Shown: positions 1 through 9,373, numbered from the stretch's first letter. The stretch is DNA of 56,244 nucleotides from Streptomyces panaciradicis (GCF_023516615.1 NZ_JAMGBF010000059.1:1-56244); one strand, 5' to 3'. Program-made: numbers and translations. Notes: generated from the sequence alone by a model not told the origin.

Positions 1-1245
1 GATCACCTCGCCGTGCGCGATCAGCGGCACCGCGAGGTACGAGTGGACTCCGGCGCGGGCCAGCAGCGACCCGGCCTCCGCGTCCCGGGCGATGCGCGGC
101 AGGTCCTGGGCGTCGACGTGCCGCACCAGCACCGGGCGGCCGGAGTGCACGCACAGCGTGACCAGCCGGTCCCCGTCGTAGGCGGCGAGCCCACCCGGGG
201 GGTCGGCCGCGCGGAGCGCCTCGGACGGATGGGCCGCCTTCAGCGCGAGGGCGCGGAAGAGCTCGGGGCCGTCGTCGGGCACGCGTGAGCGGCGGCAGGC
301 CAGCGCGGAGTCGAGGATGTCCACGGCGACCACGTCCGCGAGCTGCGGCACCGTGATCTCGGCCAGTTCCCGGGCCGTCTCCTCCACCTCCAGGGTGGTG
401 CCGACGCGCACGGAGGCGTCGGCGATCAGCGCGAGCCGCCGCCGGGCCCGGTCGGCCTCGGCCGCCGCACGGTGCCGTTCGGTGACGTCGACGACCGACA
501 TGGCCGCGCCCAGGACCCGCCCGCCGGGGTCCTCCAGCCGGTAGAAGGACAGCGACCAGGCACGGTCGTCCTCGGCGTCGACCGAGAGACGGCCCACGTG
601 GTACTGGTCGAGCATCGGCATCCCGGTGGTCAGCACCCGGCGCAGCGCCGACTCGATGGTGTCGATGTCGGGGAGCGGCAGGGTCTCCCGCAGCCCGCGG
701 CCGACATGGTCCTCGGCGGACATGCCGTCGATGCGCGCCAGCGCCGGGTTGACCAGGACGTGCCGCAGGTCGGGGTCGAGGAGGGCGAGGCCGATCGGCG
801 ACTGGGCGATCAGCTTCTCGCACAGCGCCAGATCGGTCTCCACACGCTGGAGCAGGTTGTGGTCGGCGGCGATGCCCAGGGCGTAGAGGTCCCCGAGATC
901 GTCCTGGAGCCGCATGTTGCGGAACTCCATCAGCCGGGTGCTGCCGTCCTTGTGCCGGATGGGGAAGGCGCCCGCCCAGCTCCGGCCCGTCTCCAGGACC
1001 TCCGTGAACAGTCTGACCACGGCCTTCAGGTGCTCGGGGTGGATGAACAGCCGGGCCGCGTACTTCCCGAGCGCCTCCTGCGCGCTGTAGCCGAAGAGCT
1101 CCTCGGCCTGCGGAGTCCAGAACACGATCCGTCCGTCGGCGTCGACGACCGTCGCGGCCACGCTCAGGACGTCCAGCAGCCGGGTGGGTGGGGGCGTGTC
1201 GAGGCCGTACGCATCCCCCTCCGGCGGGAACGATTCGGCTGTCAT
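1..1245 (-). CDS. PAS-PAS-GAF signalling protein, 5' part only
   Basis: The minus-strand frame is open from the ATG at 1245 to the window edge (415 codons) and has no stop, so the gene runs off the window. The first roughly 125 residues look like a PAS domain (FWTPQAEELFGY, then FPIRHKDGS), residues about 130-250 like a second PAS domain (ALLDPDLRHVLVNPAL), and residues about 270-415 like a GAF domain. In Streptomyces this order usually precedes a C-terminal SpoIIE/PP2C phosphatase that acts in anti-anti-sigma signalling; that part would lie outside the window, so the output domain is inferred. A GGAGGT ribosome binding site sits 8-13 nt before the ATG. PAS/GAF identity is moderately sure; ligand unknown. 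Confidence 0.8.
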   Translation of the reverse strand, partial: MTAESFPPEGDAYGLDTPPPTRLLDVLSVAATVVDADGRIVFWTPQAEELFGYSAQEALGKYAARLFIHPEHLKAVVRLFTEVLETGRSWAGAFPIRHKDGSTRLMEFRNMRLQDDLGDLYALGIAADHNLLQRVETDLALCEKLIAQSPIGLALLDPDLRHVLVNPALARIDGMSAEDHVGRGLRETLPLPDIDTIESALRRVLTTGMPMLDQYHVGRLSVDAEDDRAWSLSFYRLEDPGGRVLGAAMSVVDVTERHRAAAEADRARRRLALIADASVRVGTTLEVEETARELAEITVPQLADVVAVDILDSALACRRSRVPDDGPELFRALALKAAHPSEALRAADPPGGLAAYDGDRLVTLCVHSGRPVLVRHVDAQDLPRIARDAEAGSLLARAGVHSYLAVPLIAHGEVI

Positions 1246-1415
1246 CCGGACACCACCTCCACCGACCGCGGAATCAGGCGCTGCTTTCCGGCCACGCCGA
1301 AACTCCCGGATGCCGACCTACGGCACTTCCATGCTGCCTCCGGTCCGCGGACGGCGAAACCGCGGCCCGTCCCGGCCGTCGCCGACCGCTCCGCCCGGCA
1401 CCCCGTCCGCGCCCG

Positions 1416-1931
1416 TCATTCCACCCGCCTGACCTGCTGCGGGACCTCGGCTCGCGCGGCCACGGCCTCCTCGAGCCGCGCGAGCAGCTTCGCGATCCTG
1501 GCCCGCTTCGCCTCGATTCCGCGAGCGATCAGCCGCAGGTGGGTCGTCGACTCGGGCACGGCCGCCTCGAATTCCGCCAGCTTTCTCTCTTCGAGGGAGA
1601 GTTCGGTCCTCAGCCGGGCGACGCGGTCCGGGGGAGGGGGTGGTCGCACGCCGTTGAAGATCACGTTGTGCTTGGGGCGCTCGGTCCACACCGCCTCGCG
1701 TTCGGCGGCCTCCGCGTCCTCAGGGTAGTCGATCCGTATCCCGACGACGAGTGATCTCCACGGCTGTTCCCGCAGATGCGTGCGTACCCGGGTGAGCGGG
1801 GCCACGGAGATCCCGACGTACAGCAGGCCCTCCAGGCCGTACAGCCGGTACAGCGCCGTCCGGCCGCCCGCGTGCAGGCTGCCCTCCTCGTCGAACAGGC
1901 CGCGCAGGAACTGCGCATCGACGTCGGCCAT
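1416..1931 (-). CDS. GIY-YIG domain protein with C-terminal helical tail
   Basis: 171 residues. The N-terminal half has the GIY-YIG nuclease signature: YRLY at residues 28-31 and YVG at 38-40, then Arg48/Arg50, His52, Trp58, and Glu78 or Glu84 just before a TERPKHN stretch, which is where the metal-binding Glu of the family lies. Residues about 104-160 are charged and leucine-rich and should form a long helix or coiled coil. Streptomyces carry many such small stand-alone GIY-YIG proteins, and their function is generally unknown. The start is the ATG at 1931. It is transcribed in the same direction as the PAS/GAF gene, about 170 bp upstream of it, and no partner gene suggests a role. Confidence 0.75.
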   Translation of the reverse strand: MADVDAQFLRGLFDEEGSLHAGGRTALYRLYGLEGLLYVGISVAPLTRVRTHLREQPWRSLVVGIRIDYPEDAEAAEREAVWTERPKHNVIFNGVRPPPPPDRVARLRTELSLEERKLAEFEAAVPESTTHLRLIARGIEAKRARIAKLLARLEEAVAARAEVPQQVRRVE

Positions 1932-2229
1932 GACGCGGCCCTCCTCGGCTCTACGCGCACGGTGCCGGTCCTCTCACGCTCTCACGGAGGTCTGACAACG
2001 GCCGTCGCACGGCGGAACCCGGCTTCGGCCGCGGGTGGGGGTGCGCTGATCGGGGGACGCCGCCACGGGGTCGGATGCCCTGCTCGTGGGCTGCGGATGC
2101 CGGCCATCGGGGTCGAAACCCCGGTGCGGTTCGCCCGGCCTCGGACGCCGCGGTGCCGGCGACTGCGCAGACGCCCGGGATCTTGACGCCCGAGCGGGGT
2201 AGACGGAAAGGGACCGAGGGAGGAGAACA

Positions 2230-2547
2230 GTGACGACGTACGTCATCTCGGTGCCGGGGACCTTCACCGGCGACGCCGGGCAGCAGACACAGGACGAACT
2301 CGCCCGGGCCCTGCGCCCGGCGGACCCGCACCACACGCACATGGGCAACGAGGAGGATCTCGACGTCCTCACCGTCAACGACGACGGCACCTTCACCGTC
2401 CGCGTCACCGTCGACGCGGCCAGCGGCCCGGAGGCGGAACGGGAGGCCCGCCGGTACGCGGAGGCGGCGCTGGACTCCGTCGGGCTCGACGAGGGCAGCG
2501 CGCCGCTCGGACCGGCGGTGATCACGGGCATCGACTCCGGCGACTGA
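2230..2547 (+). CDS. Small acidic protein of unknown function
   Basis: 105 residues, starting at GTG 2230 with a GGAGGAG ribosome binding site at 2219-2225. The composition is acidic and the predicted pattern is strand-strand-helix: a beta-like start (TYVISVPGTF), a central TVNDDGTFTVRVTV strand pair and a helix around residues 75-88. No signal peptide, membrane segment or known motif was recognised. It is followed by a strong hairpin (2599-2631), so it is probably a single-gene transcript. Good codon use and the ribosome binding site support a real gene; function is unknown. Confidence 0.7.
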   Translation: MTTYVISVPGTFTGDAGQQTQDELARALRPADPHHTHMGNEEDLDVLTVNDDGTFTVRVTVDAASGPEAEREARRYAEAALDSVGLDEGSAPLGPAVITGIDSGD

Positions 2548-2598
2548 GACCCGTAGGTACGGTCGGCGTCACAGCCGGCGGCGACGAGGGTCCAAGAA

Positions 2599-2631
2599 GC
2601 CGGACGGGACGTCGAGCGAGTCCCGTCCGGC
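2599..2631 (+). terminator. Strong hairpin, 12-bp perfect stem
   Basis: GCCGGACGGGAC (2599-2610) pairs perfectly with GTCCCGTCCGGC (2620-2631) around a 9-nt loop. It lies 52 nt after the stop of the small acidic protein and 48 nt before the PRC-barrel gene. There is no T-tract, which is normal for Streptomyces terminators. It may act as terminator or as a leader hairpin for the next gene. Confidence 0.7.
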
Positions 2632-2679
2632 AAGACATCGGGAACGCAGTCGGGGGTACCCCCAAGTCGGAGGTTGATG

Positions 2680-3036
2680 ATGTTCGAGGCAAGCGACATC
2701 CGTGAATGGCGTGGCCACGACGTGGTCGACCCGAACGGACACAAGATCGGTGTCCTGGAGGCGATCTACGTGGACACCGCGACGGACCAGCCCTTCTTCG
2801 CGACGGTGACCGTGGGGCTGCCCACGCGCCGGCGCCTGGCCTTCGCGCCGCTGCCCGGCGCGACCGTGGGTCCGGGCTATCTGAAGATCGTCCATGCCAA
2901 GGACGTGGTGAAGAAGGCCCCCACGATCGACACCGACGGTGAGCTGCCCGCCTCGGACGAGCCCGACATCTTCGCCCACTACGAACTCGAGTACGTGCCG
3001 GGAAGCGGCGGCGAGCGCCGCCTCGCCCGCCGCTGA
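2680..3036 (+). CDS. PRC-barrel domain protein
   Basis: 118 residues. The sequence FEASDIREWRGHDVVDPNG and KIGVLEAIYVD is the typical opening of PRC-barrel proteins (domain first seen in photosynthetic reaction centre H subunits and RimM); the barrel spans about residues 1-75 and a short acidic tail follows. Soluble and cytoplasmic. Three in-frame starts exist (TTG 2674, ATG 2677, ATG 2680). I chose 2680 because GGAGG at 2669-2673 is then 6 nt away. A perfect 12-bp palindrome GGGGGTACCCCC (2652-2663) sits just before the ribosome binding site. A small membrane protein gene follows after 34 nt, so the two probably form an operon, often seen among general stress genes of streptomycetes (inference). 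Confidence 0.8.
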   Translation: MFEASDIREWRGHDVVDPNGHKIGVLEAIYVDTATDQPFFATVTVGLPTRRRLAFAPLPGATVGPGYLKIVHAKDVVKKAPTIDTDGELPASDEPDIFAHYELEYVPGSGGERRLARR

Positions 3037-3070
3037 CGCCAGTGATCCACCGAAGCCGCAGGGAGCGCCG

Positions 3071-3244
3071 ATGAGCCTCTTTCTCTTCCTCGTCCTCGTG
3101 GCCCTCGTGCTGGGCATCATCGGATTCGCCGCACACGGCCTGTTCTACCTGCTGATCATCGGCGTGGTCGTTCTGCTGGCCGATCTCGCCTACGTCGCCG
3201 TGCGCTTCCGCCGCGGGGGCAGGAGGCACCGCATCGCGCGCTGA
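3071..3244 (+). CDS. Small hydrophobic membrane protein (57 aa)
   Basis: 57 residues starting at ATG 3071, ribosome binding site AGGGAG at 3060-3065. Two hydrophobic segments (about residues 3-21 and 25-45) are followed by a strongly basic tail RFRRGGRRHRIAR, which by the positive-inside rule should stay in the cytoplasm. It follows the PRC-barrel gene by 34 nt in the same direction. Short proteins of this kind are common and uncharacterised in Streptomyces; a similar one lies at 48117-48287. Function unknown. Confidence 0.65.
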   Translation: MSLFLFLVLVALVLGIIGFAAHGLFYLLIIGVVVLLADLAYVAVRFRRGGRRHRIAR

Positions 3245-3388
3245 ATCATCGCGCGAGGTGGACGGGTCGTCGTCCCCGTGCCGGGCCGGCGACGGTCCCG
3301 GCACCGACGAGGACTGCTCGGGACCGAGTGCCTGCGCGGTGTCTGTACGTGCTGCGGGTCATGGGATAGCGTCGCCCTGCCCCAACGG

Positions 3389-3404
3389 ATTGAATCGTTT
3401 CAAT
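3389..3404. promoter_or_regulatory. LacI-type operator upstream of the GH78 gene
   Basis: ATTGAATCGTTTCAAT pairs at 7 of 8 positions around a central CG, the hallmark of LacI/GalR-family operators. It lies 41 bp upstream of the GH78 start codon, where a bound repressor would block transcription. No LacI-family gene is present in the window, so the regulator must be encoded elsewhere. The match to the operator type is visible; binding is inferred. Confidence 0.6.
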
Positions 3405-3445
3405 GCGTGGTCCGGGGCAGCAGCCGCTTTCCAGGACGAGGTGCC

Positions 3446-6079
3446 ATGACATCGATCAGCACGTCGGAGAACGCCGAACCGCCCGCCCCGCGCCGCCGCA
3501 CCGTCCTCGCGGCGGGTGCCGGGGCCGCAGCCCTGATCATCGGTCCGCCGGGTACGACGCCCGCCGCCGCGCTCCCCGGCGCGGACACCGCCACCAGCGC
3601 CCCGCGCCCGGGGAGCGGCTGGCAGCGCTATGTCCACGGGCCCGCCTCCCGCACCGTACGGCCCCAACGGGTCCTCGACCCCACCGGCGACGTACGCCAC
3701 CCGGACGCACTGCTGAGACCCGGCGGCACCGGCACCGTGCTGCACCGCCCGCAGCCCGCCCCCGCGCCCCGCTGGCCGGCGGGCACCACGGCCGAGGCGT
3801 CGACCACGCACGCCGGAAACAACGGCAACGACGGGCGACCGCGCACCTACGACGCCACCAACGCCGTCGACGGCGATCCCGACACCTTCTGGAACGACGA
3901 CACCCTGGGCGCCTACCCCGACGTCCTGACCGTCTCCCTGCCCGAGGCCCGGCAACTGTCCGGGATCACGGTGGTCTCCAACAGCGACGGGGTGCCCACC
4001 GCTTTCACGGTCGAGGTGTGGGCGGACGGAGTCTGGACGACCGCTGCCACGATCTCCGACAACGATGTCATCCAGCGGGCGGTGCCCTTCCGCACCGCGG
4101 TCCCGGCGAGCCGGGTACGCATCACCGTGACCGCCGTCCAGGACACTCCTCACGGGGCGTTCACCAGGATCAACGAGGTGTGGCCGGAGCCCGTCGAACC
4201 ACCGGCCCCGCCGCCCGCCGTCACGGTCGACTTCGGCAAGGTCGTCGTCGGGTACCCGCGCATCCGCTTCACCTCCGCCTCCGACAACGCGCCGGGGGTA
4301 CGCCTCGCGTTCTCCGAGACCCTGCGCTTCCTCACCGACCGCTCCGACTTCACCCGCTCCGACCAGTCCGGCGGCGCGGGCCGGGGAACCGACCAGTTCG
4401 CCGTCCCGCCGCAGGGCGCCGACTGGACCGACCACAAGGGCTTCCAGGCGGGCGACAAGGTCTACGCCGACGGCCTGCACGGCTTCCGCTACCTGCGGAT
4501 CAGCCTCGACGCCCTGCCGTCCGACGCCCCGGCGGCGCAGCCGTGGGGGACGGTCGAGATCGACTCCGTCAGCCTGGACTTCACCGCCTACCGGGGCACG
4601 CCCGCGACCTACCGCGGCTGGTTCCTCTGCTCCGACGACGACCTCAACCGCTACTGGTACGGCGCCGCGTACACCAACGAGCTCGTCACCGACACCTTCC
4701 GCCAGGACGACGTCGACCCGCGGGGCGCCTGGAGCGCCTCGCTCGAAGGCAGGCTCGTCCTGCACGACGGGGCGAAACGCGACCGCGACCCCTACGTCGG
4801 TGATCTGGCCGTGTCGGCACGGACGTTGTACCTCACCCACGACGACGCGGCCGCCGCCGCCCGCAACGTCCTCGCCGATCTGGCCGACCACGAGCGCGCC
4901 GACGGCTGGATACCCCCCGCGTCCATCTCCGGCTACACCCTCCCGCTGTTCGACTATCCCCTGTGGTGGGTCACCTGCAGCTGGGACTACGTGCTGTACA
5001 CCGGGGACCGTGCCTACGCGGCGCGCTACCACCCGAACCTGGTGAAGGTGCTGGACACCTGGTACCCGAGCGTCACCGACGAGGCCGGGCTGCTCAGCAA
5101 GGGGCTCAACGGCACCGGCGGATACGGCGACTACGCCTTCCTGGGCCGCACCGGACGGGTCACCTATGACAACGTCCTGTACGTCCAGGCCCTCAGGGAC
5201 GCCGCGCGGCTCGCCCGGCTGCTGGGCCACGCCTCCGACGCGGCCCGCTGGACCCAGCGGGCCGAGGCGGTCACGGGCGCGATCAACACGCATCTGTGGG
5301 ACGCCGACGCGGGCGCCTACCTCGACTCCGCCACCGGGCCGGTACGCCACGCCCAGGACGGCAACGCCCTCGCCGTCACCGCGGGCGTCGCCGACGCCGG
5401 GCGCGCGGCGGCGGCCCTCGCCCATCTCGACGCCACGACACAACTGCCGTACGGCAACGCGTTCATGGACAACGACACACTCTTCGACGGCGCCGCCCAG
5501 CGCGTCTACGCCTTCACGTCGTACCCGGAGATCGTGGCCCGCTTCCTCACCGGGCGCACGGACTCCGCGCTGGACCAGATCCGGCGCACCTACGGGTGGA
5601 TGGACGGGCACGATCCCGGCATCACGCACTGGGAGGGCGTCGGCCCCGGTGGGTCCCTGTACGAGGACGCCTACACCAGCATGGCGCACGGCTGGTCCAC
5701 CGGTGTCCTGCCGGCCCTGACCCACCAGTTGCTGGGAGCGGTCCCGACCTCACCGGGATACGCGACCTGGCAGGTGCGGCCGCATCCGGGGGACGTGGCC
5801 TGGGCGCAGGGCCAACTGCCCACTCCGCACGGCCCTTTGCGGGTCGCCTGGGAGAACTCCGGACGGACCTTTCACGTCGTACTCGACGTCCCCACGGGGA
5901 CGCGGGGCACGCTGGTCCTGCCGGGGGAGGGCCGACGGCTGAGCGTGCGGTCCGGCGGCCGCACCCTGTGGGACGGGCGCCACGCCGCGTCCGGCGGGGT
6001 CGGTGTCGTCGACGCGAGCGTCACGATCCGCGGACTGGGCCCGGGGACACACGAGTTCACCGCCCGCCGCGACAGCTGA
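3446..6079 (+). CDS. Tat-exported alpha-L-rhamnosidase-like glycoside hydrolase (GH78)
   Basis: 877 residues. The N-terminus has a Tat signal (RRRTVL at residues 16-21, hydrophobic AAGAGAAALIIG, cleavage near AAA at about 40-43). Residues about 115-250 look like an F5/8 type C (discoidin) carbohydrate-binding module (YDATNAVDGDPDTFW). The rest is the GH78 fold: a beta domain (VRLAFSETLRF), then the (alpha/alpha)6 catalytic domain with the HDGAKRDRD region that carries the catalytic acid in this family, and YTSMAHGWSTGV near the end, where the catalytic base and the C-terminal beta domain lie. It would release terminal rhamnose (or a related sugar) from plant or bacterial glycans outside the cell. 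The start ATG 3446 was preferred over longer upstream starts because it gives a clean signal peptide. A LacI-type operator lies at 3389-3404. Exact sugar specificity cannot be read from the sequence. Confidence 0.85.
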   Translation: MTSISTSENAEPPAPRRRTVLAAGAGAAALIIGPPGTTPAAALPGADTATSAPRPGSGWQRYVHGPASRTVRPQRVLDPTGDVRHPDALLRPGGTGTVLHRPQPAPAPRWPAGTTAEASTTHAGNNGNDGRPRTYDATNAVDGDPDTFWNDDTLGAYPDVLTVSLPEARQLSGITVVSNSDGVPTAFTVEVWADGVWTTAATISDNDVIQRAVPFRTAVPASRVRITVTAVQDTPHGAFTRINEVWPEPVEPPAPPPAVTVDFGKVVVGYPRIRFTSASDNAPGVRLAFSETLRFLTDRSDFTRSDQSGGAGRGTDQFAVPPQGADWTDHKGFQAGDKVYADGLHGFRYLRISLDALPSDAPAAQPWGTVEIDSVSLDFTAYRGTPATYRGWFLCSDDDLNRYWYGAAYTNELVTDTFRQDDVDPRGAWSASLEGRLVLHDGAKRDRDPYVGDLAVSARTLYLTHDDAAAAARNVLADLADHERADGWIPPASISGYTLPLFDYPLWWVTCSWDYVLYTGDRAYAARYHPNLVKVLDTWYPSVTDEAGLLSKGLNGTGGYGDYAFLGRTGRVTYDNVLYVQALRDAARLARLLGHASDAARWTQRAEAVTGAINTHLWDADAGAYLDSATGPVRHAQDGNALAVTAGVADAGRAAAALAHLDATTQLPYGNAFMDNDTLFDGAAQRVYAFTSYPEIVARFLTGRTDSALDQIRRTYGWMDGHDPGITHWEGVGPGGSLYEDAYTSMAHGWSTGVLPALTHQLLGAVPTSPGYATWQVRPHPGDVAWAQGQLPTPHGPLRVAWENSGRTFHVVLDVPTGTRGTLVLPGEGRRLSVRSGGRTLWDGRHAASGGVGVVDASVTIRGLGPGTHEFTARRDS

Positions 6080-6088
6080 CCGCCTTCC

Positions 6089-6125
6089 CGGCCCGGCCGC
6101 TCAGGAGGTGTGCGCGGCCGGGCCG
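6089..6125. terminator. Bidirectional terminator between convergent genes
   Basis: CGGCCCGGCCGC (6089-6100) and GCGGCCGGGCCG (6114-6125) form a perfect 12-bp stem around 13 nt. It lies in the 20-bp gap between the convergent GH78 and MMPL genes and includes the MMPL stop codon, so it can serve both strands. Confidence 0.7.
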
Positions 6126-8293
6126 TCGGTCTCGCGGCCGCCGGTCCGCGACCACGGCAGCCGACGGGGCAGGTACCAGGTCCGTTCGCCCAGCAGTGAC
6201 AGCACCGACGGCAGCAGCACGCCCCGTACGACGGTCGCGTCGAGCAGGATGGCCACGCCGAGCCCGACGCCCATCTGCTTGAAGTCCTGCATGGACAGGG
6301 TGGCCAGTACGGCGAACACCGCCACCATGATGACCGCCGCGCTGGTCACCACGCCGGCCGTGCTGCGGATGCCGTGGGTGACCGCCTGCCGGGTCGGCAG
6401 CCCGGAGTCGTGCGCCTCGCGGATCCGCGACACCACGAACACGTGGTAGTCCATCGACAGCCCGAAGAGGATGACGAACGAGAACAGCGGCAGCCACGAC
6501 TCGATGGCGCCCACGCCGTGCGTGCCGAACAGGCCGGCGCCCCAGCCGTGCTGGAAGACGGCGACCATGACGCCGAAGGAGGCCGCCACCGACAGCAGGT
6601 TGAGCAGGATCGAGACCACGGCGATGGTGACCGACCGGAACGAGATGAGCATGACCAGGAAGGCGACCGTCATCACGAACGCGACCACCGGCGCGATGCT
6701 GCGCCGCAACTGGTCGTTGAAGTCCATGGAGAAGGCGAGGTCACCGGCGACGTGCGCGCGCACCCCCGGCACCGTGCCGAGCGTCGACGGCAGCACGTCG
6801 GCGCGCAGGGTCCGCACGGCACGGCGTGAGGTGTCGTCGGATCCGCTGCCCGTCAGCGGCACGCTGATCTCGACGACGTTCTGCCGCTGGTGGACGGTGG
6901 TCTGGACGGGCCGGTTGACCAGCCCCGTGCGCAGGGCGGCCGCCGTGAAGTCGGTGAGCGCCGCGCGTACCGCCGGGGCCCGCACGTCGTGCGCCTCCAC
7001 CACGACCTGCGCCGGGCCGGCCCCGCCGGGGAAGGCGGCGCCGATGTGCCGGTAGGTCCGGATGATGGAGGTGTCCGACGGCAACTGCTTGTCCAGGCTG
7101 AGCCGTTCGGTGTGCATGCCGAGCACGGGGGTGGCGAGCAGAAGGAGGAACGCGCCGGCCGCCACGGCCGACACGGCCGGACGGGCCAGCACGCGGCGCA
7201 GGATCGCGCCCCACACGCGGCTGCCGCCCTGCGGCCGGCGCAGCCTTCCCAGACCGGGGATCCGGCCCAGCTCCACCCGGTCGCCGAGCAGCGACAGCAG
7301 GGCGGGCAGGACCGTCACCGAGCCCAGCATGGCGACGAGCACCACCAGGATCGTGCCCACCGCGAACCCGTCGAACAGCAGCATGCCGGACAGGAACATG
7401 CCCGACATGGCCACGACCACGGTCAGTCCGGACACCAGTACCGACCGCCCCGAGGTGGCGGCGGCGATCCGCAGGGCGGTGGCCGGGTCCCGCCCGTTGG
7501 CCCGTTCCTCGCGCTCCCGGCGCAGGTAGAACATGCAGTAGTCGACGCCGACCGCCAGGCCCAGGAGCAGCACCACCGAACTGGTCGTGTCGTCGACGTG
7601 CATGCGGTGGCTGATCACGGCGAGCAGGCCGTCGGCGGCGAAGAAGGCGGTCATCGCCAGCAGCACGGGCAGGGTCGCGGCCAGCAGGGCGCCGAAGGCC
7701 GCGAGGAGGATGCCGAGGGCCAGCGGGATCGCCGTCCACTCCGCGCGGTGGAAGTCCTTGAGCACGGTGTCCTGGAACCACTTGCCGCCGCTGGCCTCGC
7801 CGTACTGCTCGACGCGCAGGTCCGGGTGGGCGGCCCGTACCCGGTCGACCGAGCGCAGGACCGGATCGACCCGCTCGTAGGCGGTGCTCGCCCGGCCGGT
7901 CATGGAGAACTCCACCAGGACGCTGTGCCGGTCGCGGGAGACCAGACCGGCCGTGTACGGGTCGCGCAGTTCGGTCACCGCACCGGTGGCCCGCAGCCCG
8001 GTCGTCAACTGCCGCACGGCGGTCCGGAACCCGGCCGCGGTGGCGAGGCCGGTGTCGCTGTGCACCAGCACCATCTCGCGGGCGGGCGGCAGCAGCCCGT
8101 GGTGGTCCAGGATGCGCCAAGCCCGGGCGGTGTCGCCGGTGGCGTACTGCTGGTCGGTCATGCGCTGCTGTCCCGCGGCGGAGCCGATCAAAGTGGCCGC
8201 CACGACGAAGACCAGCCAGCCGACCACGGCGACGGCCCGGTGACGGGCGCTGAAGCCACCGAGCCGTGCGGCGAGATTGTGTCCAGGCGTCAT
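6101..8293 (-). CDS. MMPL-family (RND superfamily) membrane transporter
   Basis: 730 residues. The architecture is two repeats of one membrane helix, a large periplasm-type loop and five further helices, as in actinobacterial MMPL proteins that export lipids or drugs. The first helix is at about residues 14-36 (VAVVGWLVFVVAATLIG). The RND signature GVDYCMFYLRRERE is in the first half and its counterpart GLSMDYHVFVVSRIREAH in the second; the Asp-Tyr pairs in both are the proton-relay residues of the family. I chose the ATG at 8293, which follows a CAGGGGG site and starts directly at the expected N-terminus; a longer reading frame to 8443 adds 50 residues with no support. It is divergent from a DUF574 gene. 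The substrate is unknown. Confidence 0.88.
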   Translation of the reverse strand: MTPGHNLAARLGGFSARHRAVAVVGWLVFVVAATLIGSAAGQQRMTDQQYATGDTARAWRILDHHGLLPPAREMVLVHSDTGLATAAGFRTAVRQLTTGLRATGAVTELRDPYTAGLVSRDRHSVLVEFSMTGRASTAYERVDPVLRSVDRVRAAHPDLRVEQYGEASGGKWFQDTVLKDFHRAEWTAIPLALGILLAAFGALLAATLPVLLAMTAFFAADGLLAVISHRMHVDDTTSSVVLLLGLAVGVDYCMFYLRREREERANGRDPATALRIAAATSGRSVLVSGLTVVVAMSGMFLSGMLLFDGFAVGTILVVLVAMLGSVTVLPALLSLLGDRVELGRIPGLGRLRRPQGGSRVWGAILRRVLARPAVSAVAAGAFLLLLATPVLGMHTERLSLDKQLPSDTSIIRTYRHIGAAFPGGAGPAQVVVEAHDVRAPAVRAALTDFTAAALRTGLVNRPVQTTVHQRQNVVEISVPLTGSGSDDTSRRAVRTLRADVLPSTLGTVPGVRAHVAGDLAFSMDFNDQLRRSIAPVVAFVMTVAFLVMLISFRSVTIAVVSILLNLLSVAASFGVMVAVFQHGWGAGLFGTHGVGAIESWLPLFSFVILFGLSMDYHVFVVSRIREAHDSGLPTRQAVTHGIRSTAGVVTSAAVIMVAVFAVLATLSMQDFKQMGVGLGVAILLDATVVRGVLLPSVLSLLGERTWYLPRRLPWSRTGGRETDGPAAHTS

Positions 8294-8554
8294 GGCAGCC
8301 CCCTGCGGTCTTCCACCGCACGGGATCACTCCGGGTTCGCTCGCGCGGTGCCCGTCACGCCCCACCCTCGCGACGGCCGCGGCCGCGCACAGGGGGCCGA
8401 AGGTCCCGTGAGGAGGGCCGGACGCCGGTTGCGCTGCCCCCACATCGGCGGGGGCAGCCGGGCCAAGGAGGTGGCCGAGTCAAGTCCCCACTCCCTAGGA
8501 TGGGTTGCCTGGCGCGCCGGGCCCTCGGTGCGCGACCTGCGGCTGGGGGAGACG

Positions 8555-9373
8555 ATGGAGTCCGGGAAGCGGCTGTCCACCAAGATCGATGCCACGGTTC
8601 CGACGGCCGCGCGCATGTACGACCACTACCTGGGCGGCAAGGACAACTACGCCGTGGACCGGGCCGCCTGCGAGGAACTGGACAAGGTGGTGCCCAGCAC
8701 ACGGGCGCTGGCCCTGAACAACCGGCGTTTCCTGCAGCGGGTGGTCGCGGTGCTGGCCAAGGAGTACGGCATCCGGCAGTTCCTGGACCACGGATCAGGT
8801 CTGCCCACCCAGGACAACGTGCACCAGGTGGCGCAGCGGATCGATCCGGACTCGCGGGTGGTGTACGTCGACAACGACCCGATGGTCCTGGTGCACGGCC
8901 GCGCCCTGCTGGACCAGAACGACCGCACCGCCGTCATCCAGGCCGACCTGCGCGACACCGAGGAGATCTTCTCCCACCCGGACACCAAGCGGCTGATCGA
9001 CTTCTCGCAGCCGGTGGCCGTGCTGTTCAACTCGGTGTTCCACTGCATTCCGGACAGCGAGACCGACGGGCCCGTCGCGGTGGTGCGCCGGGTGCGCGAG
9101 CGGCTGGTGCCGGGCAGCTGTCTGCTGATGTGTCAGCTGGTCAGCGAGGACGCGGAGGTCCGGAAGTTCGTCACGGAGTTCATGGACCAGGCGACGCAGG
9201 GCCACTGGGGCCGGGTGCGCGAGGAGAAGGACGTCGCGGAGTGGTTCGAAGGGCTGGAGATCCTCGAACCGGGACTGGTGGAGGTCTCCACCTGGCGGCC
9301 CGACAACGACGTGGCCCCGCGCCAGGCCACGCAGGAGTGGATCGAGTTCGGCGGAGTGGGCCGGATCCGGTAG
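8555..9373 (+). CDS. DUF574 SAM-dependent methyltransferase-like protein
   Basis: 272 residues of the actinobacterial DUF574 family (SAV2177-type, S-adenosyl methyltransferase fold). Family marks visible: ARMYDHYLGGKDNYAVD near the N-terminus, FLDHGSGLPTQDNVHQ as the SAM-binding loop, VVYVDNDPMVL as the acidic ribose-binding strand, and a C-terminal LEPGLVEVSTWRPD. In the second copy (11974-12762) the loop reads FLDIGTGIPT, so this copy has His instead of Ile in it. GGGGGAG at 8545-8551 precedes ATG 8555. The methyl acceptor of this family is not established. It opens a small regulatory island with an XRE/DUF397/ATPase set and a second DUF574 gene. Confidence 0.85.
   Translation: MESGKRLSTKIDATVPTAARMYDHYLGGKDNYAVDRAACEELDKVVPSTRALALNNRRFLQRVVAVLAKEYGIRQFLDHGSGLPTQDNVHQVAQRIDPDSRVVYVDNDPMVLVHGRALLDQNDRTAVIQADLRDTEEIFSHPDTKRLIDFSQPVAVLFNSVFHCIPDSETDGPVAVVRRVRERLVPGSCLLMCQLVSEDAEVRKFVTEFMDQATQGHWGRVREEKDVAEWFEGLEILEPGLVEVSTWRPDNDVAPRQATQEWIEFGGVGRIR

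Noticed and set aside
3359..5725. 788-residue minus-strand open frame across the GH78 gene
   Set aside because: Antisense shadow of the rhamnosidase-like gene with biased composition and no recognisable domain.
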